Counted from the first letter of the stretch, positions 10,302-20,466 are shown. The stretch is DNA of 64,000 nt from Actinomycetaceae bacterium (GCA_030527545.1 JAUNAP010000005.1:62001-126000), one strand, 5' to 3'. The notes: generated by a model not told the origin, from the letters alone. Program-made: numbers and translations.

Positions 10302-12302
10302 TTAGGACGCGCCGGGATGGAGAGCCTCGTAAATGGTGGACGCCAGCTTGGCCCCAATGCCCTTAACTCCGGCCAAATCCTCTTCACTCGCCTCGCGCAT
10401 CTTGGCGAGGGAACCGAATGCGTTGAGCAAACTGCGCTGCTTAGCCGGCCCGAGTCCGGGTATGTCGTCAAGGAGGGAACGTGTCATGGCCCTCCCCCTT
10501 TTCTTGCGGTGCGCCGTAATCGCAAACCGGTGCGACTCATCGCGCACATGCTGAAGCAGGTAGAGACCAGAGCTCGTACGCGGAAATATGACGGGAAACT
10601 CCTCGCCTGGGATCCACACCTCTTCCAGACGCTTGGCTAACCCGATGACGGGAACGTCGATACCCAGGCGAGCGAGAGCCTCGGCCGCAGCGTTAACCTG
10701 AGGAAGACCGCCGTCAACGACAACGAGGTCAGGCCGGTACGAGAAGCGTCTCGGCCTTCCGGTGTCCGGATCGAGCGGACCGGATGCGAGGGCCACGCCG
10801 TCCTCATCGTAGCCACTCTCGCCAGCCTCCTCAGCCAGTAGTCGGCGGAAGCGTCGGGTCAACACCTCGTCCATGGCGGCAGTGTCGTCGCTTGCTCCCT
10901 CGCCGGCAGGACCGCGGATGGTGAAGTGTCGGTACGCCGATTTACGAGGCGCACCGTCTTCAAAGACGACCATGGAAGCGACCTGGTGGCTGCCCTGAGT
11001 ATGTGAAATGTCGTAGCACTCGATCCGCAGCGGTGCAGAGTCGAGGCCCACGTACTCCTCGATTTCCTCAAGCGCACGCGAACGCTCGGTGAGATCACCC
11101 GCGCGTTTCGTCTTGTGCAAGCGCAAAGCCTCCGCCGCATTGGCTGCCACCGTGTCCATGAGCGCCTTCTTTTGCCCCCGCTTGGGCACGGCAATGGTGA
11201 CTCGCCCACCACGAAGGCCACTCAACCACTGGGCGAGGACGGAGCTGTTCGTCGGTTGCGCACTGACGAGAATGTTGTCGGGGATCGACTGCGTCGACGC
11301 GTGCACGACGTCGTCGACGCCACGGGCCTCCTCAGACTCGCCGTCGCGCTCAAGCGTGTGGCCACCGGCGTCGCCGTAAACCTGGGTGAGAAGCGCCTCC
11401 ATGAGCGCGTCGGCCTCCTCGGCATCGAGACGATCGACGACCCAGCCGCGCTCGCCTCGGATCCTCCCTCCGCGCACGTGAAACACCTGAACCGCTGCCT
11501 CGAGCTCATCCATCGCCAAAGCAAACACGTCGGCATTCGTCCCATCGTCGAAAACGACGGCATTCTTGTTGGCAACGGTCTCAAGCGCCACGAGGTCGTC
11601 ACGCAACTTTGCCGCGCGCTCGAATTCCAAACCGGCCGCCGCGTCCTTCATCTCGCTTCTCACCTGGCGGATAAGAGGCCCGGTCCTGCCGGCCAGGAAC
11701 TGGGCAGCGCCCTGAGCCAAGGCGCGGTGGTCCTCGCGGCTAATCCTGCCCACGCACGGCGCCGAGCACTTGTCGATATATCCGAGGAGGCACGGGCGCC
11801 CCTGAGCCTGTGCCCTGGCAAACGCACCCTTCGCGCACGTGCGCACGGGGAACACACGGAGCAGAAGATCCATCGTCTCGCGGATAGCCCACACCTTCGT
11901 GTACGGACCAAAGTAGCGAGTGCCCTTCCTTTTGCGCTCGCGGGTGATGTGCATACGCGGGTAGACATCTCCCATCGTGAGAGCAAGGTAGGGGTAAGAC
12001 TTATCATCGCGATACATGACGTTGAATCGCGGGGCGAACTCCTTGATCCAGGAGTATTCGAGTGTGAGAGCCTCGACTTCGGTCGCGACGACAACCCATT
12101 TGACCGCGCACGCGGTAGTCACCATCTGCTGGGTGCGCGGGTGGAGAGCCGACAGGTCATGAAAATAGCTGGATAGCCGGTTGCGAAGGTTCTTCGCCTT
12201 ACCGACGTAGATCACTCGCCCGTTTGGATCGAGGAACCGGTAGACACCGGGCAACGTCGGTATATCGGCGGGGCGGGGACGGTATGTTGACGGGTCGGCC
12301 AC
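10302..12302 (-). CDS. uvrC: Excinuclease ABC subunit C
   Basis: The 666-aa nuclease makes the dual incisions of nucleotide excision repair after UvrA/UvrB damage recognition. Domains in order are: GIY-YIG nuclease near the N-terminus (GVYRFLDPNGRVIYVGKAKN, about residues 20-39), cysteine-rich segment, UVR motif near residue 220 (LEFERAAKLRDDLVALE), RNase H-like nuclease core with DGGLPQVNAA near 525, and C-terminal helix-hairpin-helix (DDIPGLGPAKQRSLL and VKGIGAKLASTIYEAL). The GTG start has no Shine-Dalgarno sequence. A TACACT element at 12310-12315 lies seven bases upstream, implying a leaderless mRNA. It is divergent from glnA across a large palindrome. Confidence 0.96.
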   Translation of the reverse strand: MADPSTYRPRPADIPTLPGVYRFLDPNGRVIYVGKAKNLRNRLSSYFHDLSALHPRTQQMVTTACAVKWVVVATEVEALTLEYSWIKEFAPRFNVMYRDDKSYPYLALTMGDVYPRMHITRERKRKGTRYFGPYTKVWAIRETMDLLLRVFPVRTCAKGAFARAQAQGRPCLLGYIDKCSAPCVGRISREDHRALAQGAAQFLAGRTGPLIRQVRSEMKDAAAGLEFERAAKLRDDLVALETVANKNAVVFDDGTNADVFALAMDELEAAVQVFHVRGGRIRGERGWVVDRLDAEEADALMEALLTQVYGDAGGHTLERDGESEEARGVDDVVHASTQSIPDNILVSAQPTNSSVLAQWLSGLRGGRVTIAVPKRGQKKALMDTVAANAAEALRLHKTKRAGDLTERSRALEEIEEYVGLDSAPLRIECYDISHTQGSHQVASMVVFEDGAPRKSAYRHFTIRGPAGEGASDDTAAMDEVLTRRFRRLLAEEAGESGYDEDGVALASGPLDPDTGRPRRFSYRPDLVVVDGGLPQVNAAAEALARLGIDVPVIGLAKRLEEVWIPGEEFPVIFPRTSSGLYLLQHVRDESHRFAITAHRKKRGRAMTRSLLDDIPGLGPAKQRSLLNAFGSLAKMREASEEDLAGVKGIGAKLASTIYEALHPGAS

Positions 12303-12322
12303 GCGCGTCAGTGTAGTAGCCT

Positions 12323-12360
12323 CGCCGGCAGCACGCCCGTGGATGGGCGTGCTGCCGGCG
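12323..12360. promoter_or_regulatory. 16-bp perfect palindrome between divergent uvrC and glnA promoters
   Basis: CGCCGGCAGCACGCCC at 12323-12338 is perfectly repeated in inverse at 12345-12360, with a six-base centre. It looks like a terminator hairpin but lies between two divergent genes, where neither needs one. The -10 candidates flank it: TACACT (12310-12315) for uvrC and TACCCT (12374-12379) for glnA. It therefore occupies the -35 zone of both, where a dimeric regulator could bind. A cruciform, a barrier to read-through, or a displaced terminator are the alternatives. Confidence 0.5.
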
Positions 12361-12373
12361 GGCGGTGAACTGC

Positions 12374-12379
12374 TACCCT
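12374..12379 (+). promoter_or_regulatory. Putative -10 element of glnA
   Basis: TACCCT fits TANNNT. A start of transcription near 12386 would give a leader of about 30 bases containing the GGAAGG ribosome-binding site. No -35 is recognisable; its place is taken by the uvrC-glnA palindrome. Confidence 0.45.
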
Positions 12380-12415
12380 GTCCCTGTCACGTTCTCACAG
12401 GAAGGGTCCCACCCC

Positions 12416-13840
12416 ATGTTCCGAACGACCGAAGAGCTGGCTCACTTCATCACGAGCGAGGACGTACGCTACGTCGACGTCCGCTTCTGTGACCTACCGG
12501 GTGTCCAGCAGCACTTCACTATTCCTGTCAGCGAGTTCCGCGACGGCGCACTCACTAGCGGGCTCATGTTCGACGGATCGAGCGTGCGCGGTTTCACCGC
12601 TATCCACGAATCCGATATGAAGCTCGTTCCCGATATTTCCTCCGCGTTCCTCGACCCCTTCCGCGAGGCGAAGACCCTAGTCGTCAACTTCTCTATCGTC
12701 AGCCCCTTCACCGACGAGCCGTTCTCACGCGACCCGCGCCAAGTCGCCGCCAAAGCGGAGGCGTATCTCGCTTCAACGGGTATCGCCGACACCTGCTACA
12801 TCGGAGCCGAAGCCGAGTTCCATCTCTTTGAGGACGTTCGCTATGCGGTCTCTCCCCAGCACACGTTCTACTCGGTGGACTCCGATGAGGCCTATTGGAA
12901 CACCTCGCGCGTCGAAGCCGACGGCAATCTCGGCTACAAGCATTCGCTCAAGGGCGGGTATTTCCCGGTCTCGCCGCGCGACCGCTTCGTCGATCTTCGC
13001 GACCGCATGGTTGCCAATATGGCGGCTGTGGGCCTCACGGTCGAACGGTCCCATCACGAGGTCGGTTCAGCTGGCCAGCACGAAATCAACTATCGTTTCG
13101 CACCGCTGTTGCAGGCCGCCGACGACATGATGAAGTTCAAATACGTCATCAAGAACACTGCTTGGCAAGCCGGCAAATCGGCGACCTTCATGCCCAAACC
13201 GATCTTCGGGGACAACGGTTCGGGGATGCACACGCACATGTCCTTGTGGAAGGACGGCAAGCCCCTGTTCTACGACGAGCGCGGATATGGATCGCTGTCG
13301 GACACGGCTCGTTTCTTCATCGGCGGGCTGCTCCACCATGCCCCCGCCCTACTCGCGCTGACGAATCCGTCGATCAACTCCTTCCGACGTCTCGTGCCCG
13401 GCTTCGAGGCTCCGATCAACCTCGTGTATTCGGCATCGAACCGTTCGGCGTGCATCCGCATCCCCGCCACGGGCACCTCCGCGGCGGCCAAGCGGGTCGA
13501 GTATCGCGTCCCCGACCCGTCAGCCAACCCGTATTTGGCCTTTGCGGCGTGTCTCATGGCGGGCATCGACGGTATCCGCCAGCGTATCGAGCCGGCCGAA
13601 CCCATCGACAAAGATCTCTACGAGCTTCCGCCGGCCGAATACGAGGGAATCGATAAGCTCCCGCACTCTCTAGATGCCGCTCTCGACGCCTTGCGTGAGG
13701 ACAACGAGTTCCTTCAAGAAGGCGACGTTTTCACGCCCGATCTTCTCGACACGTGGATCGAGTACAAAGAAACGAACGAGATCGCGCCCATGCGCGTCTA
13801 CCCGCATCCGCACGAGTTCGCGCTCTACTACGACCTATAA
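12416..13840 (+). CDS. glnA: Glutamine synthetase, type I
   Basis: The 474-aa enzyme condenses ammonia and glutamate using ATP. Visible are the beta-grasp start ([17 protein letters not shown]), [11 protein letters not shown] near residue 60, the metal-binding [10 protein letters not shown] near 129, GQHEINYRF near 220, the ATP-binding [14 protein letters not shown] near 270, and [10 protein letters not shown] near 343. The KDLYELPP segment holds a tyrosine near residue 402 at the position adenylylated by GlnE in the beta subfamily, so covalent control is possible; glnE is not in this window. The start at 12416 has GGAAGG eight bases upstream. Only six bases separate its stop from the convergent deacetylase gene. 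Confidence 0.96.
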   Translation: MFRTTEELAHFITSEDVRYVDVRFCDLPGVQQHFTIPVSEFRDGALTSGLMFDGSSVRGFTAIHESDMKLVPDISSAFLDPFREAKTLVVNFSIVSPFTDEPFSRDPRQVAAKAEAYLASTGIADTCYIGAEAEFHLFEDVRYAVSPQHTFYSVDSDEAYWNTSRVEADGNLGYKHSLKGGYFPVSPRDRFVDLRDRMVANMAAVGLTVERSHHEVGSAGQHEINYRFAPLLQAADDMMKFKYVIKNTAWQAGKSATFMPKPIFGDNGSGMHTHMSLWKDGKPLFYDERGYGSLSDTARFFIGGLLHHAPALLALTNPSINSFRRLVPGFEAPINLVYSASNRSACIRIPATGTSAAAKRVEYRVPDPSANPYLAFAACLMAGIDGIRQRIEPAEPIDKDLYELPPAEYEGIDKLPHSLDAALDALREDNEFLQEGDVFTPDLLDTWIEYKETNEIAPMRVYPHPHEFALYYDL

Positions 13841-13846
13841 GCTCAC

Positions 13847-14716
13847 TCAGGCGAGGTGGGTGAAGGTCACCCCGGCATCGGTCAACCGCGCGAGGGCTTC
13901 TCGATAGCCCTCCGCGGTTGCTCCGTCGGGTTGGTTCATGTGTGAGATGACGATGTCACCCCCGCGCGCCCGGCACACCTCGGCGATGATCTGATCGGCA
14001 CTGAAGGTAGCCCCCGCGTCGCCGTTGATCGTAAATCCCACGGGACTTTCCCCAAAAGCCTGGCAAGCAGCGACGCCTACGTCATCGTAGTGCGCCGTTC
14101 CGGCCCGGAAGTAGCGCGGCGCCGCACCCAGGGTCTGCGCCATGTACTCGTGGTTGGCGGCGACCTCATCGACCGCTTCGCTCACCGTCCGCGTCCCCGC
14201 GATCCCGTAGGCTGAACGTCCCGTCACGCTCAGCGGACAGTGGCGGGTGCCGTGGTTGGCGAGCTGGAACAACGGGTCTTGGGCCAACTCGCGGGCATAG
14301 CCCAGATTGGCTTCGATCCACCGCTTATTGAGAAAAAGCGTCGCCTTAACTCCACGTGAACGTAAAAGGTCGATGAGCTCGGTGTCGACGCGCGATCCAC
14401 CCGGCCCGCCGCAGGCATCAAAAGTCAGCGCAACAGCGTCGGCTGGGCCGTTGCGGATGATCCCCGCGATGTCCATCCCCCACGCGGTGGGTTGACGCCC
14501 CGAAAGCTCGGTGACCACACCGGCGGGGTCGACGGTCTTGCTCTCCTTGGCCAGGGAATGTGCGGGCGCCGGTGCGGACGGCTCGACCGTCCGCTGCGCT
14601 CGTGCGGTCACCCCCGCGTTGCGCGGCGACTCGGACTCTCGCGCACACCCGGCGGCAAGGAGTGCCGAGGCGAGGACGAAGTGGCGGCGGGTGAGCCGCG
14701 CCCCGGGCTCAGCCAC
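13847..14716 (-). CDS. Tat-exported lipoprotein, polysaccharide deacetylase family
   Basis: The 289-aa protein begins with a twin-arginine signal (LTRRHFVLASALLAAGC) ending in a lipobox; Cys24 would be lipidated. The NodB-type carbohydrate esterase domain follows. The metal and base aspartate is in ALTFDACGG near residue 101, and the two metal histidines are in NHGTRH near 160. PRYFRAGTAHYDD and DIVISHMNQP complete the fold. It probably removes acetyl groups from peptidoglycan or another surface glycan outside the membrane. Its GTG start overlaps the end of the ArsR-family gene by eight bases, so the two are translationally coupled. The substrate is unknown. Confidence 0.85.
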   Translation of the reverse strand: MAEPGARLTRRHFVLASALLAAGCARESESPRNAGVTARAQRTVEPSAPAPAHSLAKESKTVDPAGVVTELSGRQPTAWGMDIAGIIRNGPADAVALTFDACGGPGGSRVDTELIDLLRSRGVKATLFLNKRWIEANLGYARELAQDPLFQLANHGTRHCPLSVTGRSAYGIAGTRTVSEAVDEVAANHEYMAQTLGAAPRYFRAGTAHYDDVGVAACQAFGESPVGFTINGDAGATFSADQIIAEVCRARGGDIVISHMNQPDGATAEGYREALARLTDAGVTFTHLA

Positions 14717-15038
14717 GATCGTCGTCGAGGAGATGGTCGATGTGATCGAGCACGTTCTTCACGAGCGCGGTGATGTGAACATCGGGCTGCGAATAATAGA
14801 TTGTTGTTCCTTCGCGTCGGGTCGCAACGAGACGGCCGGCACGCAGCTTCGCGAGGTGCTGCGAGACAGAAGGACTCGGGCGCCCTAGGGCCTCAGCAAT
14901 CGCCGAGACCGACATTTCCCCCTCCGCAAGCATGGCGAGGATGGACAGGCGCGTACGATCGGCCAGCAGGCGCAGGATCTCGATAGACATGGCCAGGGTT
15001 TCATCGTCAGGCAGACACGCGGCATGCTTGTCACTCAT
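14709..15038 (-). CDS. ArsR/SmtB-family metal-sensing repressor, CzrA/NmtR-like
   Basis: The 109-aa winged-helix protein has the family core LLADRTRLSILAMLAEGEMSV, a recognition helix SPSVSQHLAKLRAGRLV, and a wing TRREGTTIYYS. The last helix carries D86-x-H88 and H99-x-x-H102, exactly the spacing of the alpha-5 zinc/cobalt/nickel site of CzrA and NmtR. The cysteine motif of the alpha-3 (ArsR/CadC) site is absent. It should therefore be a repressor released by a divalent metal. TAGACT at 15046-15051 lies seven bases before the ATG with no Shine-Dalgarno sequence, so it is probably leaderless. The partner gene is a deacetylase rather than a metal pump, which is unusual. Confidence 0.87.
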   Translation of the reverse strand: MSDKHAACLPDDETLAMSIEILRLLADRTRLSILAMLAEGEMSVSAIAEALGRPSPSVSQHLAKLRAGRLVATRREGTTIYYSQPDVHITALVKNVLDHIDHLLDDDRG

Positions 15039-15058
15039 GACGAATAGTCTACCCGCAG

Positions 15059-15601
15059 CTAAAAGAGTTGATCCTGTCCGTCGAGCTCCCCGGCGACCGC
15101 CACGGCGTGGGCTGACTCGAGGGCAAGGAGGCTCTCTTTGGCCGCGCTTCCCCCCACGAACCCCCCTAGCCGCCCGCCCGTGGCAACGACACGGTGGCAG
15201 GGCACGACGATCGCCAACGGATTCGCCCCAACGGCCTGCCCAACTGCGCGGGCCTTGTGACGATTACCCAGGGACGCCGCGATCTGACCGTAGGTGACCG
15301 TCTGCCCGTAGGGGATCCGCATGAGCTGAGCCCACACGCGCTCACAAAAGGCTGAGCCCTCGGTTTTGAGCGGAAGGTCGAATTCGCGACGCCGTCCCTC
15401 CATGTATTCGCGTATCTGCAGTGCCGCCGGCTCGAGGACGGGATCGGTCGGGTGGGCCCACACCCCCATCTCGCGTGGAACCATACGTCCCGACACGAAA
15501 TGCACCCCGACTAGGTAGCGCCCGCGCGCGAGGAGAAAGAGCGACCCCACCGGCGTGACCGTGATAAAACGGCGCAGCGGAATGGAGTCGATGGGCATCA
15601 C
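15059..15601 (-). CDS. ogt: Methylated-DNA-protein-cysteine methyltransferase
   Basis: This 180-aa protein repairs O6-alkylguanine by suicide transfer to cysteine. The active-site sequence IVVPCHRVV is present (Cys near residue 136), preceded by the helix-turn-helix segment IPYGQTVTYGQIAASLG and the asparagine hinge region GANPLA, and followed by GGFVGG. The start is GTG 15599-15601 (ATG immediately after, 15596-15598, is equally possible). TAAAAT at 15608-15613 lies six bases upstream, suggesting leaderless expression. Like most actinobacterial homologues it lacks the AdaA domain. Its stop is 20 bases upstream of the ArsR gene, so the two could be co-transcribed. Confidence 0.93.
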   Translation of the reverse strand: MMPIDSIPLRRFITVTPVGSLFLLARGRYLVGVHFVSGRMVPREMGVWAHPTDPVLEPAALQIREYMEGRRREFDLPLKTEGSAFCERVWAQLMRIPYGQTVTYGQIAASLGNRHKARAVGQAVGANPLAIVVPCHRVVATGGRLGGFVGGSAAKESLLALESAHAVAVAGELDGQDQLF

Positions 15602-15666
15602 CCTGTCATTTTAGGGCGAAGCCGACCGTGAGGGCACGCCGTCGCCACGCAAACAAAGCTACGCCG

Positions 15667-15694
15667 CGGTAGGCTACTGAACGGTAGGCTACCG
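15667..15694 (+). promoter_or_regulatory. Tandem dyad repeat upstream of the acyl-CoA ligase gene
   Basis: The 11-mer CGGTAGGCTAC occurs at 15667-15677 and again at 15682-15692, 15 bases apart. The second copy extends to a perfect dyad, CGGTAG-G-CTACCG (15682-15694); the first is the same dyad with one mismatch. Each copy also contains TAGGCT, a -10-like hexamer. Two dyads about 1.5 helical turns apart just upstream of a fatty-acid-activating gene look like an operator for a dimeric repressor. The regulator is unknown. Confidence 0.45.
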
Positions 15695-15713
15695 ATCGAT
15701 GAAGGAGAATACG

Positions 15714-17543
15714 ATGCGATCCCTGGCGCCGACCCCCACACCGCTCAACTCCTACCCGACCGTAGTCGACGCCATCCTTGCCAGGGCGCGCAAATTCCCT
15801 AACGAGCCGGCCGTTGAGAGGCCCTCGCAGCTGGGTCGCACATGGATCACAACGAGCGCTCGCGAACTCGCCGATGACATCGTCAACGTCGCGCGCGGCC
15901 TCATAGCACGCGGCCTCAAGCCCGGGGACACACTCGCCATCATGGCGGCCACGTCGTACGAGTGGATGCTCATCGACCTCGGATCGCTCGCAGCGGGCGT
16001 CATTGTCGTGCCCATCTACGAAACCGATTCGGACTCCCAGATCGCCTGGATCGCCGAGGATGCACGCCTCGTCGCCGCGATCACCGACACACGTCACCAG
16101 GCCGAGCGGGTTGAGCGCGCTATGCGCGACGCGTCCTCGCGCACGCTCGGATCGTGGGCCCTCGACGACGGTGCTCTCGAGGATCTCTTGGACGAGGGTC
16201 GCAGCATTAGCCCCGAGCAAGTCCATAAGCGTCTCGCCTCGATCGACCCGCACGCGGCAAGCTCCATCGTCTACACCTCGGGGACAACGGGCAAGCCCAA
16301 GGGCGTTGAAATCACGCAGGCCTCGCTCATGGACATGCTCGAGGCCGTTAGGGTCCCCTGGGCACCTCTCATCTACAACCGCGCGACCGCGCGGGTGCTT
16401 CTGTTCCTGCCCGTCGCCCACGTTCTCGCGCGCTTCATCAGTTACCAGATGCTCGTCGGCCACGGTGTGGCCGGCTACACGCGCTCGACGAAGACCCTTC
16501 TCGGTGACCTTGCGTCCTTCAAGCCTTACGCACTCCTCGTCGTCCCCCGGGTTCTGGAAAAGATCTACAACGCCGCCGATACGCAGGCCTCCGCGCACAC
16601 TCTCACACGCGTGGCGTTTCGCTGGGCCGCTCACACGGCAGAATCGTGGGCACAAGCACAAGAGACTGGCGGCGGTGCCAGCCGTTTTCATACGCTGCGC
16701 CTCAAAATCGCGCGCGTTCTCGTGCTCAATAAGGTGAAGAAGCTCCTTGGCGGCAACCTCGTCAATTTCACGTGCGGCGGCGCGCCCCTCGCCCACAGGC
16801 TCGGCTACTTCTTCCACGGCATGGGCATAGAGGTGACGCAAGGCTACGGTTCCACCGAATGCACGGGTCCCCTCACGATGGCGCGCCGCGACAACAACAT
16901 CACCGGCAGCGTTGGCCAGCCTCTGTCGTGCAACGAGGTGAAGGTCGACGCCGACGGTGAGCTTCTCGCCCGAGGCGCCTCAATCATGCGCGGGTACCAC
17001 AACGACCCCGAGGCGACAGCGGCTGCCTTCACGCCTGATGGCTGGTATAAGACGGGCGATGTCGCGCGCATCGACGAAGAGGGCCGCGTCTGGGTAACCG
17101 GACGCAAGCGCGAGATCATCGTCACTGCGGGCGGTAAGAATGTTGCTCCGGCCGTACTGGAGGAGTCTCTCAAGGGCCACCCGCTCATCTCCCAGGCAAT
17201 GATCGTTGGCGACAACCGCCACTTCGTGTCCGCGCTCATCACACTCGATCGCGACATGCTCCCTGCCTGGCTGCGCAACCACGGGCTTGCCCCCATGGAC
17301 ATTACCCGCGCAGCACGCAACGAGACGGTCCTTGCAGCTGTCGAAAAGGCTGTCGCACGGACGAACGGGCTGGTCTCTCGCGCCGAGTCCATCAGAAAGT
17401 TCAAGATTCTGACCTCGGATTTCACCGAGGACAACGGCCTGCTCACGCCCTCACAAAAGATCAAGCGCGACAAGATTGCGCAACGTTACGCAGAAGACAT
17501 CGAAGCCCTTTACGCCCCGGGGGCCACGAGCTCCGCCACGTAA
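15714..17543 (+). CDS. fadD: Long-chain acyl-CoA synthetase (AMP-forming)
   Basis: The 609-aa adenylate-forming enzyme activates fatty acids to acyl-CoA. Motifs are the P-loop [11 protein letters not shown] near residue 188, [15 protein letters not shown] near 378, and the hinge region [26 protein letters not shown] near 442-467, followed by TAGGKNVAP. The length and the closest recognisable pattern are those of the FadD15-like group. ATG 15714 is chosen because GAAGGAG ends six bases upstream; an ATG at 15699 lies before that site. Its last 34 bases overlap the 3' end of uvrA on the other strand. Chain-length preference cannot be read from the sequence. Confidence 0.93.
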   Translation: MRSLAPTPTPLNSYPTVVDAILARARKFPNEPAVERPSQLGRTWITTSARELADDIVNVARGLIARGLKPGDTLAIMAATSYEWMLIDLGSLAAGVIVVPIYETDSDSQIAWIAEDARLVAAITDTRHQAERVERAMRDASSRTLGSWALDDGALEDLLDEGRSISPEQVHKRLASIDPHAASSIVYTSGTTGKPKGVEITQASLMDMLEAVRVPWAPLIYNRATARVLLFLPVAHVLARFISYQMLVGHGVAGYTRSTKTLLGDLASFKPYALLVVPRVLEKIYNAADTQASAHTLTRVAFRWAAHTAESWAQAQETGGGASRFHTLRLKIARVLVLNKVKKLLGGNLVNFTCGGAPLAHRLGYFFHGMGIEVTQGYGSTECTGPLTMARRDNNITGSVGQPLSCNEVKVDADGELLARGASIMRGYHNDPEATAAAFTPDGWYKTGDVARIDEEGRVWVTGRKREIIVTAGGKNVAPAVLEESLKGHPLISQAMIVGDNRHFVSALITLDRDMLPAWLRNHGLAPMDITRAARNETVLAAVEKAVARTNGLVSRAESIRKFKILTSDFTEDNGLLTPSQKIKRDKIAQRYAEDIEALYAPGATSSAT

Positions 17544-20353
17544 GCCCCCGTGTAAGAGCCCTCGACTGCCGCTATCTGCTCAGGTGTTCCCTCGCACACG
17601 ACCGTGCCGCCGCCATCGCCTCCCTCGGGACCCATATCAATGATCCAGTCGGCGCACTTGATGACGTCAAGGTTGTGTTCGATGACGACGACCGTGTTTC
17701 CTTTATCGACGAGTCCTTGAAGAACGAGGAGAAGCTTGCGGATGTCCTCCAGATGCAGGCCCGTCGTCGGCTCGTCGAGGACGTAGATCGTCCGTCCGCT
17801 CGAACGTCGCTGCAGTTCTGACGCCAGCTTGACGCGTTGTGCTTCCCCACCTGACAGCGTCGTGGCAGCCTGACCGAGCCTGACGTATCCCAAACCGACA
17901 TCCACAAGCGTCGTCAAGTGCCTGGAGATCGCAGAGATGGGCGCGAAGAAACGTGCTGCCTCCTCGACGGGCATGTTGAGGATATCGGCGACGTTCTTAC
18001 CCTTGTATCGGATCTCGAGCGTCTCCTTGTTGTAGCGTGCCCCGTGGCACACCTCGCAGGGCACGTAGACGTCTGGTAGGAAATTCATCTCGATCTTGAG
18101 GGTCCCATCGCCCCTACACGATTCGCATCGCCCGCCCTTGACGTTGAAGCTAAAGCGGCCCGGACCGTAACCGCGAACCTTTGCCTCGGGCGTTTGGGCA
18201 AAGAGCTTGCGTATGTGATCCCACACCCCGGTGTACGTGGCGGGATTAGAGCGCGGGGTACGCCCGATCGGTGACTGATCGACGTGAACAACCTTGTCGA
18301 GGTGCTCGGTTCCCTCGATGCGTTTGTGCCTGCCGGGGACAACGCGCGAGCGATTGAGGTCGCGGGCGAGGCTGCGGTAGAGGATCTGGTTGATGAGCGT
18401 CGACTTGCCAGACCCCGATACCCCCGTGACGACAACGAGATTGCCCAGGGGAAGAGACACCGAAACGTTCTTGAGATTGTTTTCCCTGGCACCGACGATA
18501 CGAAGCTGGCGCAGGGGGTCTTGGGGGCGGCGCTGGCTAGGGACGGGAATCGAGCGTCGTTTCGCAAGATAGTCTGCCGTGAGCGACCCCTTGGCCTCGC
18601 TCAGCCCAGCGACCGGCCCCGAATAGACGATCTCTCCTCCATGTTCACCTGCCCCGGGGCCGATATCGACGATCCAATCTGCGGCCTTGATCGTATCCTC
18701 GTCGTGCTCAACGACGACGAGCGTGTTACCGAGGTCGCGTAGCTTCTCCAGGGTCGTGATCAAGCGCCTATTGTCGCGCTGGTGCAGCCCGATAGAGGGC
18801 TCGTCGAGGACGTAAAGCACACCGACAAGCCCCGATCCGATCTGGGTGGCCAGTCGAATGCGTTGAGCTTCACCGCCGGACAGCGTCGAGGCCCCCCGAG
18901 AAAGAGTGAGATAAGACAGGCCCACGTCGATGAGGAACTGCAAGCGCGCATGGATCTCCTTGAGGACCGCCCCGGCAATTGTCGCCTCGCGAGCCGACAA
19001 CTCGACGGTATCAAGGTAGGCAAGAGCCTTATCGATCGACAGGTCGGTTAACTCGGCGATATTGAGTGCGCCGACCCGCACGGCCAACACCTCCGGGCGC
19101 AACCTGGCCCCGTGACACTTCGAGCACGCGACCTCGCGCATGTAGCCCTCGTAACGAGCCCGCATCGTGTCGGACTCGGTTTCGTCGTGCTTGCGCTCGA
19201 CGAAGTGGATCGCGCCCTCGAAGCCAGAAGCATACGTTCGCTCGCGCCCCCAGCGATTACGGTAGCGCACCTTCACCTTGTAGTCCTTGCCGTAAAGCAG
19301 GGCCTTGCGAGCACGCGCGGGGAGCTTCTCGAAGGGCGTGTCAATGTCGAAGCCCAGCTGCTCGCCCAGTGCCGTCATTTCGCGCAAGAAATGCTCGGCG
19401 TGGGACGTCCACGGCGTAATCGCTCCCTCCCGCAGGGTCTTGGAGGGGTCGGATACGACGAGATCGGGATCGACCTCCAGGTGCGACCCCAGTCCCGAGC
19501 ACTCCGGGCACGCCCCGTAGGGGGCGTTAAAGGAAAAGGTCCGAGGTTCGATCTCGTCAAGCGCGAGCGGATGGCCATTGGGACAGGCACGTTTTTCTGA
19601 GAACCGACGCACCCTCTCCGGGTCGTCTGGGTCGCGATCGACGTAATCGATGAGGACGAGGCCATCGGCCAGGGAAAGCGCCTGCTCGATCGAGTCGTTG
19701 AGACGCGATCTCACTCCGTCTCGGATGACGAGGCGGTCGACGGTAACCCAAATGTCGTGACGTAGCTGTTTCTCCAGTGTGGGTGGGGAATCGAGGCGGA
19801 TGTCCTCTCCGTCGACGCGGGCCCTCGTATAACCGCTGGCTCGCACGTCGGCGAAGAGTTCGTCGTATTCGCCCTTGCGTCCGCGTACGAGCGGGGCAAA
19901 AACCTGCAGCTTGGTCCGCTCGGGCAGTTCGAGTAGTTGATCCGTGATCTGCTCGGCGGTCTGGGACGAAATAGGTTCGCCGCATTCGGGACAATGTGCG
20001 CGTCCCGCACGCGCATACAGCAAGCGCAGATAGTCGTAGACCTCGGTGATGGTGCCGACCGTCGAGCGTGGATTGCGCGACGTCGACTTTTGGTCGATAG
20101 ATACGGCGGGCGAGAGTCCTTCGATGAAGTCGACGTCGGGCTTGTCCATTTGCCCGAGGAACTGGCGCGCGTAGGAAGAGAGCGACTCGACGTAGCGGCG
20201 TTGTCCCTCGGCAAAGATCGTGTCGAAAGCCAGAGAGGATTTGCCCGAACCCGACAGTCCCGTGAAAACGGCCATCGAGGCGCGCGGGATTTCAATGGAG
20301 ACGTTCTTGAGGTTGTGCTCGCGGGCACCGCTCACGCGTAAGGACTCATTCAT
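17510..20353 (-). CDS. uvrA: Excinuclease ABC subunit A
   Basis: The 947-aa damage-recognition ATPase of nucleotide excision repair contains two ABC modules: Walker [10 protein letters not shown] near residue 30 and GVSGSGKST near 645, with signature sequences [12 protein letters not shown] and [12 protein letters not shown]. Zinc-binding cysteine pairs are present (CPECGE, CPNGHP to CPECSG, and CESCRGDG to CEVCHG). ATG 20353 gives the usual [18 protein letters not shown] start. A further upstream ATG would add an unconserved extension. TAGACT at 20361-20366 lies seven bases before the ATG, suggesting leaderless transcription. No LexA box was seen upstream. The 3' end overlaps fadD by 34 bases. 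Confidence 0.97.
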   Translation of the reverse strand: MNESLRVSGAREHNLKNVSIEIPRASMAVFTGLSGSGKSSLAFDTIFAEGQRRYVESLSSYARQFLGQMDKPDVDFIEGLSPAVSIDQKSTSRNPRSTVGTITEVYDYLRLLYARAGRAHCPECGEPISSQTAEQITDQLLELPERTKLQVFAPLVRGRKGEYDELFADVRASGYTRARVDGEDIRLDSPPTLEKQLRHDIWVTVDRLVIRDGVRSRLNDSIEQALSLADGLVLIDYVDRDPDDPERVRRFSEKRACPNGHPLALDEIEPRTFSFNAPYGACPECSGLGSHLEVDPDLVVSDPSKTLREGAITPWTSHAEHFLREMTALGEQLGFDIDTPFEKLPARARKALLYGKDYKVKVRYRNRWGRERTYASGFEGAIHFVERKHDETESDTMRARYEGYMREVACSKCHGARLRPEVLAVRVGALNIAELTDLSIDKALAYLDTVELSAREATIAGAVLKEIHARLQFLIDVGLSYLTLSRGASTLSGGEAQRIRLATQIGSGLVGVLYVLDEPSIGLHQRDNRRLITTLEKLRDLGNTLVVVEHDEDTIKAADWIVDIGPGAGEHGGEIVYSGPVAGLSEAKGSLTADYLAKRRSIPVPSQRRPQDPLRQLRIVGARENNLKNVSVSLPLGNLVVVTGVSGSGKSTLINQILYRSLARDLNRSRVVPGRHKRIEGTEHLDKVVHVDQSPIGRTPRSNPATYTGVWDHIRKLFAQTPEAKVRGYGPGRFSFNVKGGRCESCRGDGTLKIEMNFLPDVYVPCEVCHGARYNKETLEIRYKGKNVADILNMPVEEAARFFAPISAISRHLTTLVDVGLGYVRLGQAATTLSGGEAQRVKLASELQRRSSGRTIYVLDEPTTGLHLEDIRKLLLVLQGLVDKGNTVVVIEHNLDVIKCADWIIDMGPEGGDGGGTVVCEGTPEQIAAVEGSYTGAYVAELVAPGA

Positions 20354-20466
20354 CTCTTCCAGTCTAGGGCGCCTTCCGCCCCCGGTCGCGACGAGGCCCC
20401 GCCAGATGCGATCCGAATGTGCCACACTTGGATAGGCACTGTTCGTACTAATCTCCAGGAGATCTC

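Noticed and set aside
15606-16841. 411-residue minus-strand frame opposite the acyl-CoA ligase gene
   Set aside because: It is antisense to well-conserved adenylation motifs and has no recognisable domain or ribosome site.
20354-20466. LexA box upstream of uvrA
   Set aside because: No GAAC-N4-GTTC palindrome is present between uvrA and the YciI gene; the only clear box in the window is at dnaE2.
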